A stretch of 64,000 bases of DNA from Anoxybacter fermentans (GCF_003991135.1 NZ_CP016379.1:1922001-1986000); one strand, 5' to 3'. Positions 27,223 through 36,708 are shown, counted from the first letter of the stretch. The notes: generated by a model from the sequence alone, not told the origin. A program made the numbers and translations.

Positions 27223-28599
27223 TTAATCTCCCTTCTCTTCTTTTGAGTAATTTCTAATACTATAATCCAAATCTCTTAACGTTCCTCTATATGCAGGAAT
27301 ATCATTAGTAAGCCCTACAAAATTAAATATAAGTTTTCCTTTACTTATTAAGCTACCTGGAAATGGTAATATCTTCTCTCCAAATCCATATCGCACGTTC
27401 TTTATTAACACACCACCTTTTTTAAGTCGATAATATTCCCTTATTTCAGAAATTGCTGATACCGTTCCGTAAAGACTTATACCAATGTCGATAGTTAAAT
27501 AGGTAATTTCACCTTTCAAACCAAATATTTCTTTATATTTTTCGCGTAATTTATTAGGTACTTCCCCACCACCTGAAAAAGCTTTACCAATTATTACGAT
27601 ACCTTGCGCAGAATTAAAAAAACCATGAACTAAAATATACCCTCCAATAACTTTTGTAGTAGCCTCAGGAGTTAGAATTAGACCAACTCCAGTAGTAATT
27701 TGACCAAGTCCAGAAATTAAAACTACAGTTCCATCAGCCAAAGCTAACCAATTTATATCTACATTCCATTCTATATTTTTGTCCTTTAATTCTCCTGCAA
27801 CTCTTTCATAAGCGATAAGATATGCATCATAAGAAATTTTACCCTCTAAATATAAATTCGTTAATCTCGCCAGATCTGGATGGTCTATAATTTGTGTATT
27901 TGATTTCTTTAAATTCCTATTAATATTGCTAAATGTATTATTTAAATCCCGCTTTTCTTCTGCAGTTAATCTATCATCATTATTAACAATCTCTTTTAAC
28001 CGCTCAATATCTCTATCTGTTAACTCTGAAGTTACTCCTCCAGTGCCAGCTGTTAAATTCGCCATATATCCTGAAGGATCCACATATTTTAACGGATTCT
28101 GCAATACGTAGATATATAGATTTTGACTTAGCGGGTTAATCAGATTTCCTCGATAAATATCTTCTGTAACAAACCGCCCGGTCTCAGGATCATAATATCT
28201 TGCTCCATAGTAATATAAACCTATTCCTATAACCTGCCTCTGCCCTGTAAATTTATACCTGGTCTCTACTTCAAAATTTACAACACTTGTTCCTGGTTTA
28301 TACAGGTCCTCACCAAATGGCAGATAATCCTGTTCCCAGACTACCTTACCTGTTATATCTGTCATAAGTCGGGTTGAACCAAGATTATCATGGTGGTAAT
28401 ATATAATTTCTGCACTACTTCCAACTATTCCTTCTACTCTCGCAATCTGTCTGCCATGAGCATAAATGAAACTTGCTTTTTTTACTTTTGTAAGATTATA
28501 TTGAATGATAAAACTGCAAAAAGCTAATTTTTCGCTTCTTGAGAAATTTTTCGAACCATCTAAAGTTCGATTTCCGTCGAAATAAGGCTCCCTAATCAA
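27223..28599 (-). CDS. Orphan Rhs tip, class 1 (DUF4225-like), unit E, open through the palindrome
   Basis: The frame is open for 458 codons; the first ~38 lie in the palindrome itself (MIREPYFDGNRTLDGSKNF), so they are probably not native. The stub proper begins SFIYAHGRQIARVEGIVG, with a Met equivalent to other units at 28365. After DPSGYMANLTAGTGG come a charged linker (ELTDRDIERLKEIVNN) and a tip with two Gly-rich hydrophobic helices (VVLISGLGQITTGVGLILT; GGYILVHGFFNSAQG) and the tail FPGSLISKGKLIFNF to DLDYSIRNYSKEEKGD. The H-G-x-x-N helix and layout recall DUF4225 tips, which act on membranes. This is an intact donor unit. Confidence 0.8.
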   Translation of the reverse strand: MIREPYFDGNRTLDGSKNFSRSEKLAFCSFIIQYNLTKVKKASFIYAHGRQIARVEGIVGSSAEIIYYHHDNLGSTRLMTDITGKVVWEQDYLPFGEDLYKPGTSVVNFEVETRYKFTGQRQVIGIGLYYYGARYYDPETGRFVTEDIYRGNLINPLSQNLYIYVLQNPLKYVDPSGYMANLTAGTGGVTSELTDRDIERLKEIVNNDDRLTAEEKRDLNNTFSNINRNLKKSNTQIIDHPDLARLTNLYLEGKISYDAYLIAYERVAGELKDKNIEWNVDINWLALADGTVVLISGLGQITTGVGLILTPEATTKVIGGYILVHGFFNSAQGIVIIGKAFSGGGEVPNKLREKYKEIFGLKGEITYLTIDIGISLYGTVSAISEIREYYRLKKGGVLIKNVRYGFGEKILPFPGSLISKGKLIFNFVGLTNDIPAYRGTLRDLDYSIRNYSKEEKGD

Positions 28600-28720
28600 A
28601 GGGCCCTCCTGGCCCTTGATTAGCTCATCACTTCCTGTGATGAGGCCTTATTTCGACTGAAATCTCACTAAGATACTTTAACGAAAAATTTCTATGTCGC
28701 TCAAAATTAGCTTTTTGCAG
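28514..28720. repeat. Three-way-junction palindrome, copy 5
   Basis: Full-length copy. Flanks extend the symmetry (AATGATAAAA before, TTTGATCATT after). Central loop CACTTCC. GATTTCCGTCG differs from the usual GATTTCAGTCG. Confidence 0.9.
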
Positions 28721-28854
28721 TTTGATCATTATATCGCTATATAATCCTTTAGACCTCACTATTACCAGTAAAGCCCTTGCTTACAGGTTTTCTTCCCCCT
28801 GGTTAGGCAACAGGGCTTCTTTCAGCTCATTGGCTCAGGAAACATGCCGGGCGA

Positions 28855-28888
28855 ACAAAAAACCCCCATCAAAACTGATGGAGGTTAA
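28855..28888 (-). terminator. Terminator after immunity gene, unit G
   Basis: Minus strand: ACCTCCATCAG-TTT-TGATGGGGGTTTTTTG. The same terminator follows unit O. Confidence 0.85.
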
Positions 28889-28900
28889 TGACAATACTTT

Positions 28901-29350
28901 TTAAGAATTTTGCTCTTTCCTTTTTGCTTTTTCTATACGTTTTTTTACATTAGGATGTAAAATAACATGAGGTGCAAAATTATAAATATCAAGTAATAGT
29001 TGATCAATATTTTTAAATCCACTCAAATACATTGCTCTACCTCTTTGGGGAACCAAAATATATATTGGAACTCCAAAGTATTCTTCACATATTATTGTTC
29101 TTACTTCACCCCAGTTTAAATATTTTTGCCACGCATATCCAATTACTTTTGCTTTAATTCCATTCTCATCTAAGATTATTTTTTGATAAAAGGCATTTAA
29201 AGTAACGTAGGTAACTATCAAAGAAGAAAATACTAACCAAATTCCTTTAAAATCTTTAATAATATTCAAAAACATAGAATACCATGATATAATTGTAACT
29301 ACTACGAGCCCAAATTTTATAGTAAAACTAAGTTGATATACTTTCTTCAT
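28901..29350 (-). CDS. Putative immunity protein, class 2 (membrane protein with PH-like domain), unit G
   Basis: Of 149 residues, two hydrophobic helices come first (FGLVVVTIISWYSMFLNII; WLVFSSLIVTYVTLNAF), then a compact beta-rich domain (IILDENGIKAKVIGYAWQ, ICEEYFGVPIYILVPQ) and GRAMYLSGFKNIDQLLLDIY. This resembles bacterial PH-like membrane proteins. The start codon lies 10 bp after the tip's stop. Paralogues follow the other two class-2 tips. Its last ~45 residues are identical to those of the unit-O protein while the first half differs, a sign of recombination. Confidence 0.65.
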   Translation of the reverse strand: MKKVYQLSFTIKFGLVVVTIISWYSMFLNIIKDFKGIWLVFSSLIVTYVTLNAFYQKIILDENGIKAKVIGYAWQKYLNWGEVRTIICEEYFGVPIYILVPQRGRAMYLSGFKNIDQLLLDIYNFAPHVILHPNVKKRIEKAKRKEQNS

Positions 29351-29359
29351 GCTACCACC

Positions 29360-30487
29360 TCATTTTAAATTATAGTGTTCATAATAGCTATTTTTTAAAT
29401 TTGAAATCCAAATCGAAAAAGAAACTGAACCACTGAAACCTACTAACACACCTACAGGACCACTTATTAATCCAGAACCGACGGTTATTATAACTCCTCC
29501 TCCAACATCAATAACAGTAAATCCAGCTTCTGCTATACTTTTATGAATTCTTTGGCTTATAGTTAGATTTGAATCAAGAATAATTTTATATTCATTATAA
29601 GCAAAATCTGTTATTGTAACTAAATAGCCAGCTTTTCTTAAAAATTTAAAAGTATCAACTTCTACTTTTACTGGTTCAATTATATCTCCATATACAGGGT
29701 CAAAACCAACAATCTTATACGTTGTACCAACAAATTTTCCTTTTTCGGCAATTATAGTACCAACCCTATCAAAAGCATTTGCCCCCAACGCTTTTGCTAT
29801 AATTGCATATAATTCGGTAAGTTCAGTCTTTATAGAATTAGATAAATCATAATCCAGGTAATTTAAATTTGAAACTTTTCTGCAAGAAGGCCATATATAT
29901 TCTTGCCACTTCTGTATATCTCCAGTTTCCTGTATTATTCTTTCAACAGCAATATAATAAGCATCAATGCTTATCTTTCCTTCTATATGCAATTCTACTA
30001 TTCTTTTTATATCTGGATTTTCTATTTCTGTATTATTCGCCTTAATTTGATTAAACGTATCCTTTAAATCTTCTTTTTCTTCTTCTGTTAGTCTATCATC
30101 TTCTTCAACAATTTTTTTGAGCCTTTCAATATCTTCATCAGTGATTTTCGAAGTTATTCCTCCAGTACCAGCTGTCAAATTTGCCATATGTCCAGTAGGA
30201 TCCACATATTTTAATGGATTCTGCAATACGTAGATATATAGATTTTGACTTAGTTGGTTAATCAGATTTCCTGGATAAACATCTTCTGTAATAAACCGCC
30301 CGGTCTCAGGATCATAATGCCTTGCTCCATAGTAATATAACCCTATTCCTATAACCTGCCTCTGCCCTGTAAATTTATACTTAGCATCTATAGCAAAATC
30401 TACTACACTTGTTCCCGGTTTATACAAATCCTCACCAAATGGCAGATAATCCTGTTCCCAGGCTACCTGTCCTTTACCATCTGTCAT
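29360..30487 (-). CDS. Orphan Rhs tip, class 2 (glycine-rich C terminus), unit G
   Basis: 375 residues: the Rhs stub (MTDGKGQVAWEQDYLPFGED to NPLKYVDPTGHM), a charged linker variant (KITDEDIERLKKIVEEDDRL), a helix-rich middle (GDIQKWQEYIWPSCRKVSNL; DRVGTIIAEKGKFVGTTYKI) and a C terminus rich in glycine and hydrophobic residues (FTVIDVGGGVIITVGSGLIS then GPVGVLVGFSGSVSFSIWIS). The end looks able to insert in a membrane. No enzyme motif was recognised. The stub uses GKGQVAWEQ and AIDAKYKF, the variant also seen in the longer fragment at 53341-55009. Confidence 0.75.
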   Translation of the reverse strand: MTDGKGQVAWEQDYLPFGEDLYKPGTSVVDFAIDAKYKFTGQRQVIGIGLYYYGARHYDPETGRFITEDVYPGNLINQLSQNLYIYVLQNPLKYVDPTGHMANLTAGTGGITSKITDEDIERLKKIVEEDDRLTEEEKEDLKDTFNQIKANNTEIENPDIKRIVELHIEGKISIDAYYIAVERIIQETGDIQKWQEYIWPSCRKVSNLNYLDYDLSNSIKTELTELYAIIAKALGANAFDRVGTIIAEKGKFVGTTYKIVGFDPVYGDIIEPVKVEVDTFKFLRKAGYLVTITDFAYNEYKIILDSNLTISQRIHKSIAEAGFTVIDVGGGVIITVGSGLISGPVGVLVGFSGSVSFSIWISNLKNSYYEHYNLK

Positions 30488-30910
30488 AAGTCGGGTTGAA
30501 CCAAGATTATCATGGTGGTAATATATAATTTCTGCATCACTTCCAACTATTCCTTCTATTCTCGAAATCTGTCTGCCATGAGCATAAATGAAACTTGCTT
30601 TTTTTACTTTTGTAAGATTATATTGAATGATAAACCTGCAAAAAGCTAATTTTTCGCTCCAAAAGAAATTTTTCGAACCATCTAAAGTTCGATTTCAGTC
30701 GAAATAAGGCTCCCTAATCAAAGGACCCTCCTGGCCCTTGATTAGCTCATCACATCCTCGTATATAATTAAATTAAGCAAAGTTTTATAGCATAAAACCT
30801 TATAAATCAAAGGTTTTCATGCTTCTAAAAATATTGTTAAAATTTTTGTTAAGGTAATTTTAAAACTAAATCTTTACAAATTAGGGTTCGTCCGGCATAA
30901 TTCTCAATAG

Positions 30911-31076
30911 GAATTAGGGGAAATACTACACATCCTTGTTGCACCTCTTTCAGGTGACTTCTTTCACAGATTGTATCCCCTACCCTGACAGGTACTTCTG
31001 ACTCGCAGTTTGTTTCTTTGAATTCTAATTCTGGCGAGGTTGTTGAACTTGTCAGGGATGCCAGGACCCCTAATTC
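30911..31076 (+). ncRNA. Candidate IS110 bridge RNA
   Basis: Two consecutive stem-loops precede the transposase. Loop 1 is closed by GGGG-AA-ATAC (30917-30926) with GTATCCCC (30973-30980). It contains CACATCCT (30929-30936), identical to the target bases 30751-30758, a hairpin CACCT/AGGTG, and TTTCACAG (30962-30969), whose TCACAG complements the target's CTGTGA. Loop 2 is closed by CCCTGACA (30983-30990) with TGTCAGGG (31049-31056). It contains CGCAGT (31004-31009), equal to the bases before the right-hand CT (32725-32730), a hairpin GAATT/AATTC, and CGAG (31035-31038), complementary to CTCG at the left donor end. GAATTAGGGG/CCCCTAATTC could form an outer stem. Confidence 0.75.
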
Positions 31077-31115
31077 CCCTAATTCAACAAAATACTTTCA
31101 TAGGAGGTAATTACA

Positions 31116-32543
31116 TTGTCTAACAAACTCTTTGTCGGTATTGATGTAAGCTTAAAAGAAAACCAGTTGCAATGCCTGGATGCTGATGGTAATTTTATCA
31201 GTAAATCAAAACGCTTTGCCAACAATTTGCCAGGCACTATGGATATGATCAACTATCTTAAATCTATCATGGACAAAGGAAATTTTGAATCACTCACCAT
31301 TGGTATGGAAGCTACATCTTCTTATTGGTTTCCCTTGTTCCATACTCTTGCTTCATCAAACGAACTTAAAAATTATTCTGTCGAAATACTGAGTCTTAAT
31401 CCTAAACTCATCAGTAATTTTCGTAAAGCTTATACTGACATGGATAAAAACGACCTTAAAGATTCTTTTGTCATTGCAGATCGCCTCCGTTTTGGCAGGT
31501 TGCCTGAATCACAAACAACTGATGCTAAATATCTAGCTCTACAACGCCTTACCAGATACCGCTTCTTTTTGTGCCAAACAAAAGCACAATTAAAAAATTA
31601 TACCTGTTCACTCCTGTTTCTGACCTTCAGTGAATGGAATCGGGTTAAACCTTTTTCCGATATGTTTGGTACCACAGCCAAAAATCTATTGAAAAAATTC
31701 CACTCTGCAAAAAAATTGGCCGAAGTACCTATCGATGAACTTAAAAACATGCTTGCTTCGTCCAGCAAAAATCATTTCCGGGATATTGAACAAAAATCTA
31801 TTCTGGTTAATCAAACTGCAAAACATTCATTCTCCATCCCTGACATCTTAGCTGAACAGATACACTTTATCATCAAACTAAACTTACAGCTATTGAATTT
31901 AATCGAACAACATATAGACCGTTTAAATAAAAAAATCTCAAAATTAATGAAAAAATTTAAAAACCCTTTGCTCTCAATACCTGGTATTGGACCTGTTCTG
32001 GCTGCTGGTATAATTGCTGAAATTGGCGACATCTCCCGATTCCCTGGTCAGGCTCAACTGGCCAAATATGCTGGTCTTACCTGGAGAAAAATTCAATCAG
32101 GCAACTTCACTGGCGATCTTACTCCCTTGACCAGAACTGGAAATGCTTATCTTCGCTATTACTTCATTCAAGCTGCCCAATCGATGATAAAACATAATTC
32201 TGAGTATCGTGAATATTATAAACGCAAGTTTAAAGAAACATCTCGCCATCCACATAAAAGAGCATTGACACTTACAGCTCGCAAACTAGTACGTTTAGTT
32301 TATGCTCTATTATCCAAAAACCAACTCTACCTTTCGCCAGAGGAAAGAAAAGAGCATAAACTTAGACAAAAGGAGGTGATTGAAAATCAGACTCCTGAAA
32401 TAGTAGAAGAAAAATCCAAAAAAATACCTGTCGCAGCACAGAAAAACTCAACAAAAAAAGTGAAGACACTAGGTGTTGCTGCAAAATACACACGAACTCA
32501 GCCAAAGCTGGAACACGCATTAGTTTACGCAGTCAACACGTAG
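31116..32543 (+). CDS. IS110-family transposase (DEDD recombinase)
   Basis: 475 residues from a TTG start preceded by TAGGAGGTAA. The N-terminal RuvC-like DEDD domain begins FVGIDVSLKENQLQCLDADG (first Asp), with GMEATSSYW and DKNDLKDSFVIADRLRFG carrying further acidic residues. The C-terminal domain has LLSIPGIGPVLAAGIIAEIG, FPGQAQLAKYAGLT and LTRTGNAYLRYYFIQAAQ, the IS116/IS110/IS902 signature including the conserved Ser region. The tail (about 420-475) is a basic, low-complexity extension. It would act with the upstream RNA to join the element's ends and insert at matching CT sites. Confidence 0.95.
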   Translation: MSNKLFVGIDVSLKENQLQCLDADGNFISKSKRFANNLPGTMDMINYLKSIMDKGNFESLTIGMEATSSYWFPLFHTLASSNELKNYSVEILSLNPKLISNFRKAYTDMDKNDLKDSFVIADRLRFGRLPESQTTDAKYLALQRLTRYRFFLCQTKAQLKNYTCSLLFLTFSEWNRVKPFSDMFGTTAKNLLKKFHSAKKLAEVPIDELKNMLASSSKNHFRDIEQKSILVNQTAKHSFSIPDILAEQIHFIIKLNLQLLNLIEQHIDRLNKKISKLMKKFKNPLLSIPGIGPVLAAGIIAEIGDISRFPGQAQLAKYAGLTWRKIQSGNFTGDLTPLTRTGNAYLRYYFIQAAQSMIKHNSEYREYYKRKFKETSRHPHKRALTLTARKLVRLVYALLSKNQLYLSPEERKEHKLRQKEVIENQTPEIVEEKSKKIPVAAQKNSTKKVKTLGVAAKYTRTQPKLEHALVYAVNT

Positions 32544-32595
32544 GTCTTCACTTACCTTAAAAATAACATTTTTTAGGTAAGTAGTCAAGACCTAC
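32540..32595 (+). terminator. Hairpin at the end of the IS110 transposase gene
   Basis: GTAGGTCTTCACTTACCT pairs with AGGTAAGTAGTCAAGACCTAC around an A/T loop. It starts at the stop codon; no T-run follows, so it may instead protect the mRNA or form part of the right end. Confidence 0.6.
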
Positions 32596-32944
32596 GAAGA
32601 CTTTTCAGACTAAAATTTTATTAATTCAGGTGGCTGAGAATATTGTGTTATTGGTGTGGCAAAATATATTATTTAAGGATAATATTTCTTTTGAATTTTT
32701 TCTCAATTACCTCTTGACTTTCACCGCAGTCTGTGATGAGGCCTTATTTCAACTGAAATCTCACTAAGATGGTTTGACGAAAAATTTCTATTTCGCTCAA
32801 AATTAGCTTTTTGCAGTTTTATCATTATATCACTATATAATCCTTTATACCTCACTATTACCAGTAAAGCCCTTGCTTATAGGTTGTCTTCACGCTGGTC
32901 AAGAAACAGAGCTTCTTTTGCTCAGCAAACATGCAGGCCGAATA

Positions 32945-32988
32945 CAAAAAGGGCTGTTGACCTTTAGATTTCTGCCAACAGCCTTTAA
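32945..32988 (-). terminator. Terminator after immunity gene, unit H
   Basis: Class-1 terminator: AAAGGCTGTTGGC pairs with GTCAACAGCCCTTTTTG on the minus strand (one G-T pair). Confidence 0.75.
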
Positions 32989-33063
32989 AATCTTTTTCAC
33001 ATTATTAAACAACTTGTCTTTGTTTTCTTAATCCTCTTACCTGATTTAGAAACATTTTATATC

Positions 33064-33420
33064 TCAATGGGGTTTTATTATAAATTTCATCCTGTTTACA
33101 TCAAAATATATTTCAAATATATTTATCCCAAAAATTTTAAAACATATAATATAAGCAATTAACCATACAATTATAAATACTATAGCTAAAACTAATCCAA
33201 AAAACTGTCCAACAAAATAATTTGGTGTTAAAGTTTGGATAATTGTTAAAACAATTGTTAAACCTATTATTATGCTCATATATTCTATCACTGATATTAA
33301 ATGACCATCTTCTAATCCCGATTTCCCAACCCAAATAACCATACCAACAACCATTAATATAGAAATACCCATATTTTTAAGTAGAAGTCTCCAGGTAAAT
33401 TTTTTCCTAATTTTTCTCAT
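33064..33420 (-). CDS. Putative membrane immunity protein, class 1, unit H
   Basis: 118 residues, three helices. Its N-terminal half (KNMGISILMVVGMVIW) is like units M and S, its C-terminal half (LVLAIVFIIVWLIAYIICF and GINIFEIYFDV) like units I and S, so it appears to be a mosaic. It is placed one base after the tip's stop codon. Confidence 0.65.
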   Translation of the reverse strand: MRKIRKKFTWRLLLKNMGISILMVVGMVIWVGKSGLEDGHLISVIEYMSIIIGLTIVLTIIQTLTPNYFVGQFFGLVLAIVFIIVWLIAYIICFKIFGINIFEIYFDVNRMKFIIKPH

Positions 33421-33421
33421 T

Positions 33422-34570
33422 TTAATCTCCTTTCTCTCCTTTTAAATAACTTCTAATACTATAATCCAAATCTCTTAACGTTCCTCTATATGCAGGAATA
33501 TCATTGGTAAGCCCAGTAAAATTAAATATAAGTTTTCCTTTACTTATTAAGCTACCTGGAAATGGTAATATCTTTTCTCTAAATCCATATCGTACGTTCT
33601 TGATTAGCTCTCCACCTTTTTTAAGTCGATAATATTCCCTTATTTCAGAAACCGCTGACATTGTCCCGTAAAAACTTATACAAAAGTCAACACCTAAATA
33701 GATAATTTCACCTTTTGAACCAAATATTGTCTTGTATTTTTCTCGTAATTGATTAGGTACTTCTCCACCACTTGAAAAAGCTTTACGCATTGTTGCAAAA
33801 CCTTGTGTAAAATTAAAAGCACCATGAACCAAAATATACCCTCCAATACCTTTTGTAACTAAAGTAGCATCAGGAGTTAGAATCAAAACACCTCCAGTAA
33901 CCATTTGACCAACTCCAGAAAATAAAATTACAGTTCCATCAGCCAAAGCTGACCAATTTATATCTGCATTCCATTCTGTATTTTTGTCCTCTAATTCTCT
34001 TGCAACTCTTTCATAAGCGATAAGATATGCATCATAAGAAATTTTACCCTCTAAATATAAATTCGTTAATCTCTCCAGATCTGGTTGGTCTATAATTTGT
34101 GCATTTGATTTCTTTAAATTTCTATTAATATTGCTAAATGTATTATTTAAATCCTGCTTTTCTTCTGCAGTTAATCTGTCATCATTATTAACAATCTCTT
34201 TTAACCGCTCAATATCTCTATCGGTTAACTCTGAAGTTATTCCTCCAGTGCCAGCTGTCAAATTCGCCATATACCCCAAAGGATCCACATATTTTAATGG
34301 ATTCTGCAATACGTAGATATATAGATTCTGACTTAGTTGGTTAATCAGATTTCCTGGATAAACATCTTCTGTAATAAATCGCCCGATCTCAGGATCATAA
34401 TACCTTGCTCCATAGTAATATAATCCTATTCCTACAACCTGTCTCTGCCCTGTAAATTTATACCTGGTCTCTACTTCAAAATTTACAATACTTGTTCCTG
34501 GTTTATACAGGTCCTCACCAAATGGCAGATAATCCTGTTCCCAGACTACCTTACCTGTTCCATTTGACAT
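33422..34570 (-). CDS. Orphan Rhs tip, class 1 (DUF4225-like), unit H
   Basis: Intact 382-residue frame from MSNGTGKVVWEQDYLPFGED. The boundary reads NPLKYVDPLGYM, with Leu in place of the usual Ser. The first hydrophobic helix is DGTVILFSGVGQMVTGGVLI, the second GGYILVHGAFNFTQGFATM; the tail ends LRDLDYSIRSYLKGEKGD. From KAFSSGGEVPNQLREKYKTI onward it equals the tip of the full-length rhs almost exactly, while the first helix differs. A possible donor or former expressed tip. Confidence 0.8.
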   Translation of the reverse strand: MSNGTGKVVWEQDYLPFGEDLYKPGTSIVNFEVETRYKFTGQRQVVGIGLYYYGARYYDPEIGRFITEDVYPGNLINQLSQNLYIYVLQNPLKYVDPLGYMANLTAGTGGITSELTDRDIERLKEIVNNDDRLTAEEKQDLNNTFSNINRNLKKSNAQIIDQPDLERLTNLYLEGKISYDAYLIAYERVARELEDKNTEWNADINWSALADGTVILFSGVGQMVTGGVLILTPDATLVTKGIGGYILVHGAFNFTQGFATMRKAFSSGGEVPNQLREKYKTIFGSKGEIIYLGVDFCISFYGTMSAVSEIREYYRLKKGGELIKNVRYGFREKILPFPGSLISKGKLIFNFTGLTNDIPAYRGTLRDLDYSIRSYLKGEKGD

Positions 34571-34716
34571 AAGTCGGGTTGAACCAAGATTATCATGGTG
34601 GTAATATATAATTTCTGCACCACTTCCAACTATTCCTTCTACTCTCGAAATCTGTCTACCATGAGCATAAATGAAACTTGCTTTCTTTACTTTTGTAAGA
34701 TTATTGAATGATTTTA

Positions 34717-34923
34717 CTGCAAAAAGCTAATTTTTCACTCCAAAAGAAATTTTTCGAACCATCTAAAGTTCGATTTCAGTCGAAATAAGGCTCCCTAATC
34801 AAAGGGCCCTCCTGGCCCTTGATTAGCTCATCACCTCCTGTGATGAGGCCTTATTTCGACTGAAATCTCACTAAGATGGTTTGACGAAAAATTTCTATGT
34901 CGCTCAAAATTAGCTTTTTGCAG
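34717..34923. repeat. Three-way-junction palindrome, copy 7
   Basis: Full-length copy; TTTTTCACTCC replaces TTTTTCGCTCC in the left arm. Central loop CACCTCC. Confidence 0.9.
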
Positions 34924-35061
34924 TTTGATCATTATATCGCTATATAATCCTTTATACCTCACTATTACCAGTGACACCCTTGCTTACAGGTTGTCTTCAC
35001 GCTAGTCAAGAGACAGAGCTTCTTTTAGCCCATCGGCTCAGCAAACATGCAGGCCGAATAC

Positions 35062-35104
35062 AAAAAGGGCTGTTGACCTTTAGATTTATGTCAACAGCCT
35101 TTAA
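35062..35104 (-). terminator. Terminator after immunity gene, unit I
   Basis: AAAGGCTGTTGAC/GTCAACAGCCCTTTTTG hairpin on the minus strand. Confidence 0.78.
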
Positions 35105-35176
35105 AATCTTTTTCACATTATTAAACAACTTGTCTTTTTCCTAATCCTCTTACCTGATTTTGAAACATTTTATATC

Positions 35177-35533
35177 TCAATTAGGTTTTATTATAAATTT
35201 CATCCTATTTAAATCAAAATATATTTCAAATATATTTATCCCAAAAATTTTAAAACATATAATATAAGCAATTAACCATACAATTATAAATACTATAGCT
35301 AAAACTAATCCAAAAAACTGTCCAACAAAATAATTTGTTGTTAATGTTTGAGCAATTGTCAAAAGTATTGCTATACCTATTATTGCACTTATATATACTA
35401 TTACTAGTATCAAATGACCATCTTTTGATCCCGATTTCCAATCCCAAATAACCATACCAGCAATTATTAATATAGAAATAATGAAATTTTTAAGTAGAAG
35501 TTTCCAGGTAAATTTTTTCCTAATTTTTCTCAT
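35177..35533 (-). CDS. Putative membrane immunity protein, class 1, unit I
   Basis: 118 residues. The N terminus (KLLLKNFIISILIIAGMVIW) matches units R and T; the loop after helix 1 (DWKSGSKDGHLILVIVYIS) is its own; the C-terminal part matches unit H, ending FDLNRMKFIIKPN with Asn instead of His. Confidence 0.65.
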   Translation of the reverse strand: MRKIRKKFTWKLLLKNFIISILIIAGMVIWDWKSGSKDGHLILVIVYISAIIGIAILLTIAQTLTTNYFVGQFFGLVLAIVFIIVWLIAYIICFKIFGINIFEIYFDLNRMKFIIKPN

Positions 35534-35534
35534 T

Positions 35535-36708
35535 TTAATCTCCTTTCTCTTCTTTTAAATAACTTCTAATACTATAATCCAAATCTCTTAACGTTCCTCT
35601 ATATGCAGGAATATCTTTGGTAAGCCCTACAAAATTAAATATAAGTTTTCCTTTACTTATTAAGCTACCTGGAAATGGTAATATCTTCTCTCCAAATCCA
35701 TATCGCACGTTCTTTATTAACACACCACCTTTTTTAAGTCGATAATATTCCCTTATTTCGGAAACTGCTGACATTGTTCCGTAAAAACTTATACAAAAGT
35801 CAACACCTAAATAGATAATTTCACCTTTTGAGCCAAATATTGTCTTGTATTTTTCTCGTAATTTATTAGGTACTTCTCCGCCACCTGAAAAAGTTTTACT
35901 CATCGTTAATAAACCCTGCACAGAATTAAAAGCACCATGAACTAAAACATATCCTCCAATAACTTTTGTAATTGAGGTAGGTTCAGGAACTGCAATTAAA
36001 CCAACTCCAGTAAGAACTTGACCAGCTCCTGAAATTAAAATTACAGTTCCATCAGCCAAAGCTGACCAATTTATATCTACATTCCATTCTATATTTTTGT
36101 CCTTTAATTCTCCTGCAACTCTTTCATAAGCGATAAGATATGCATCATAAGAAATTTTACCCTCTAAATATAAATTCGTTAATCTCGCCAGATCTGGATG
36201 GTCTATAATTTGTGTATTTGATTTCTTTAAATTCCTATTAATATTGCTAAATGTATTATTTATAATATTGCTAAATGTATTATTTAAAATCCCGCTTTTC
36301 TTCTGCAGTTAATCTGTCATCATTATTAACAATCTCTTTTAACCGTTCAATATCTCTATCTGTTAACTCTGAAGTTATTCCTCCAGTGCCAGCTGTCAAA
36401 TTCGCCATATGCCCTGTAGGATCCACATATTTTAACGGATTCTGCAATACGTAGATATATAGATTCTGACTTAGCGGGTTAATCAGATTTCCTGGGTAAA
36501 CATCTTCTGTAATAAACCGTCCGGTCTCAGGATCATAATGCCTTGCTCCATAGTAATATAAACCTATTCCTACAACCTGCCTCTGCCCTGTAAATTTATA
36601 CCTGGTCTCTACTTCAAAATCCACCACACTTGTTCCAGGCTTATGCAAGTCTTCACCAAATGGCAGATAACCCTGTTCCCAGACTACCTTACCTGTTCCA
36701 TCTGTCAT
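35535..36708 (-). pseudogene. Orphan Rhs tip, class 1, unit I, frameshifted
   Basis: The stub from MTDGTGKVVWEQGYLPFGED to NPLKYVDPTGHM is intact. At about 36250-36295 a local duplication of the ATAATATTGCTAAATG segment plus one extra A breaks the frame after AEEKRDFK. The remaining tip, open from ADGTVILISGAGQVLTGVGL to the usual end SYLKEEKGD at 35535, is in another frame. Slippage in the A/T-rich linker is the likely cause. Confidence 0.82.

Larger units (their letters stand above)
30759..32730 (+). mobile_element. IS110-family insertion sequence inserted at CT in a palindrome loop
   Basis: About 1.97 kb without terminal inverted repeats. It is flanked by CT on both sides (30757-30758 and 32731-32732), like the CT core dinucleotide used by IS621-type recombinases. 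The left noncoding end (~357 bp, upstream of the transposase) is longer than the right (~187 bp), the arrangement of the IS110 group whose bridge RNA is encoded in the left end. No other copy is present in the window. Confidence 0.92.
30636..32816. repeat. Three-way-junction palindrome, copy 6, split by IS110 element
   Basis: Left part 30636-30758 ends in CATCACATCCT; right part 32731-32816 resumes with CTGTGATGAGG. Removing the insertion and one CT restores an exact palindrome with the central hairpin CTCATCAC-ATCC-TGTGATGAG. Inserted bases are 30759-32730. Confidence 0.92.

Noticed and set aside
32540-32595. Right-end hairpin as the bridge RNA (IS1111-type placement)
   Set aside because: It is a simple hairpin without loops matching target or donor; the upstream region fits the two-loop architecture and the guides.
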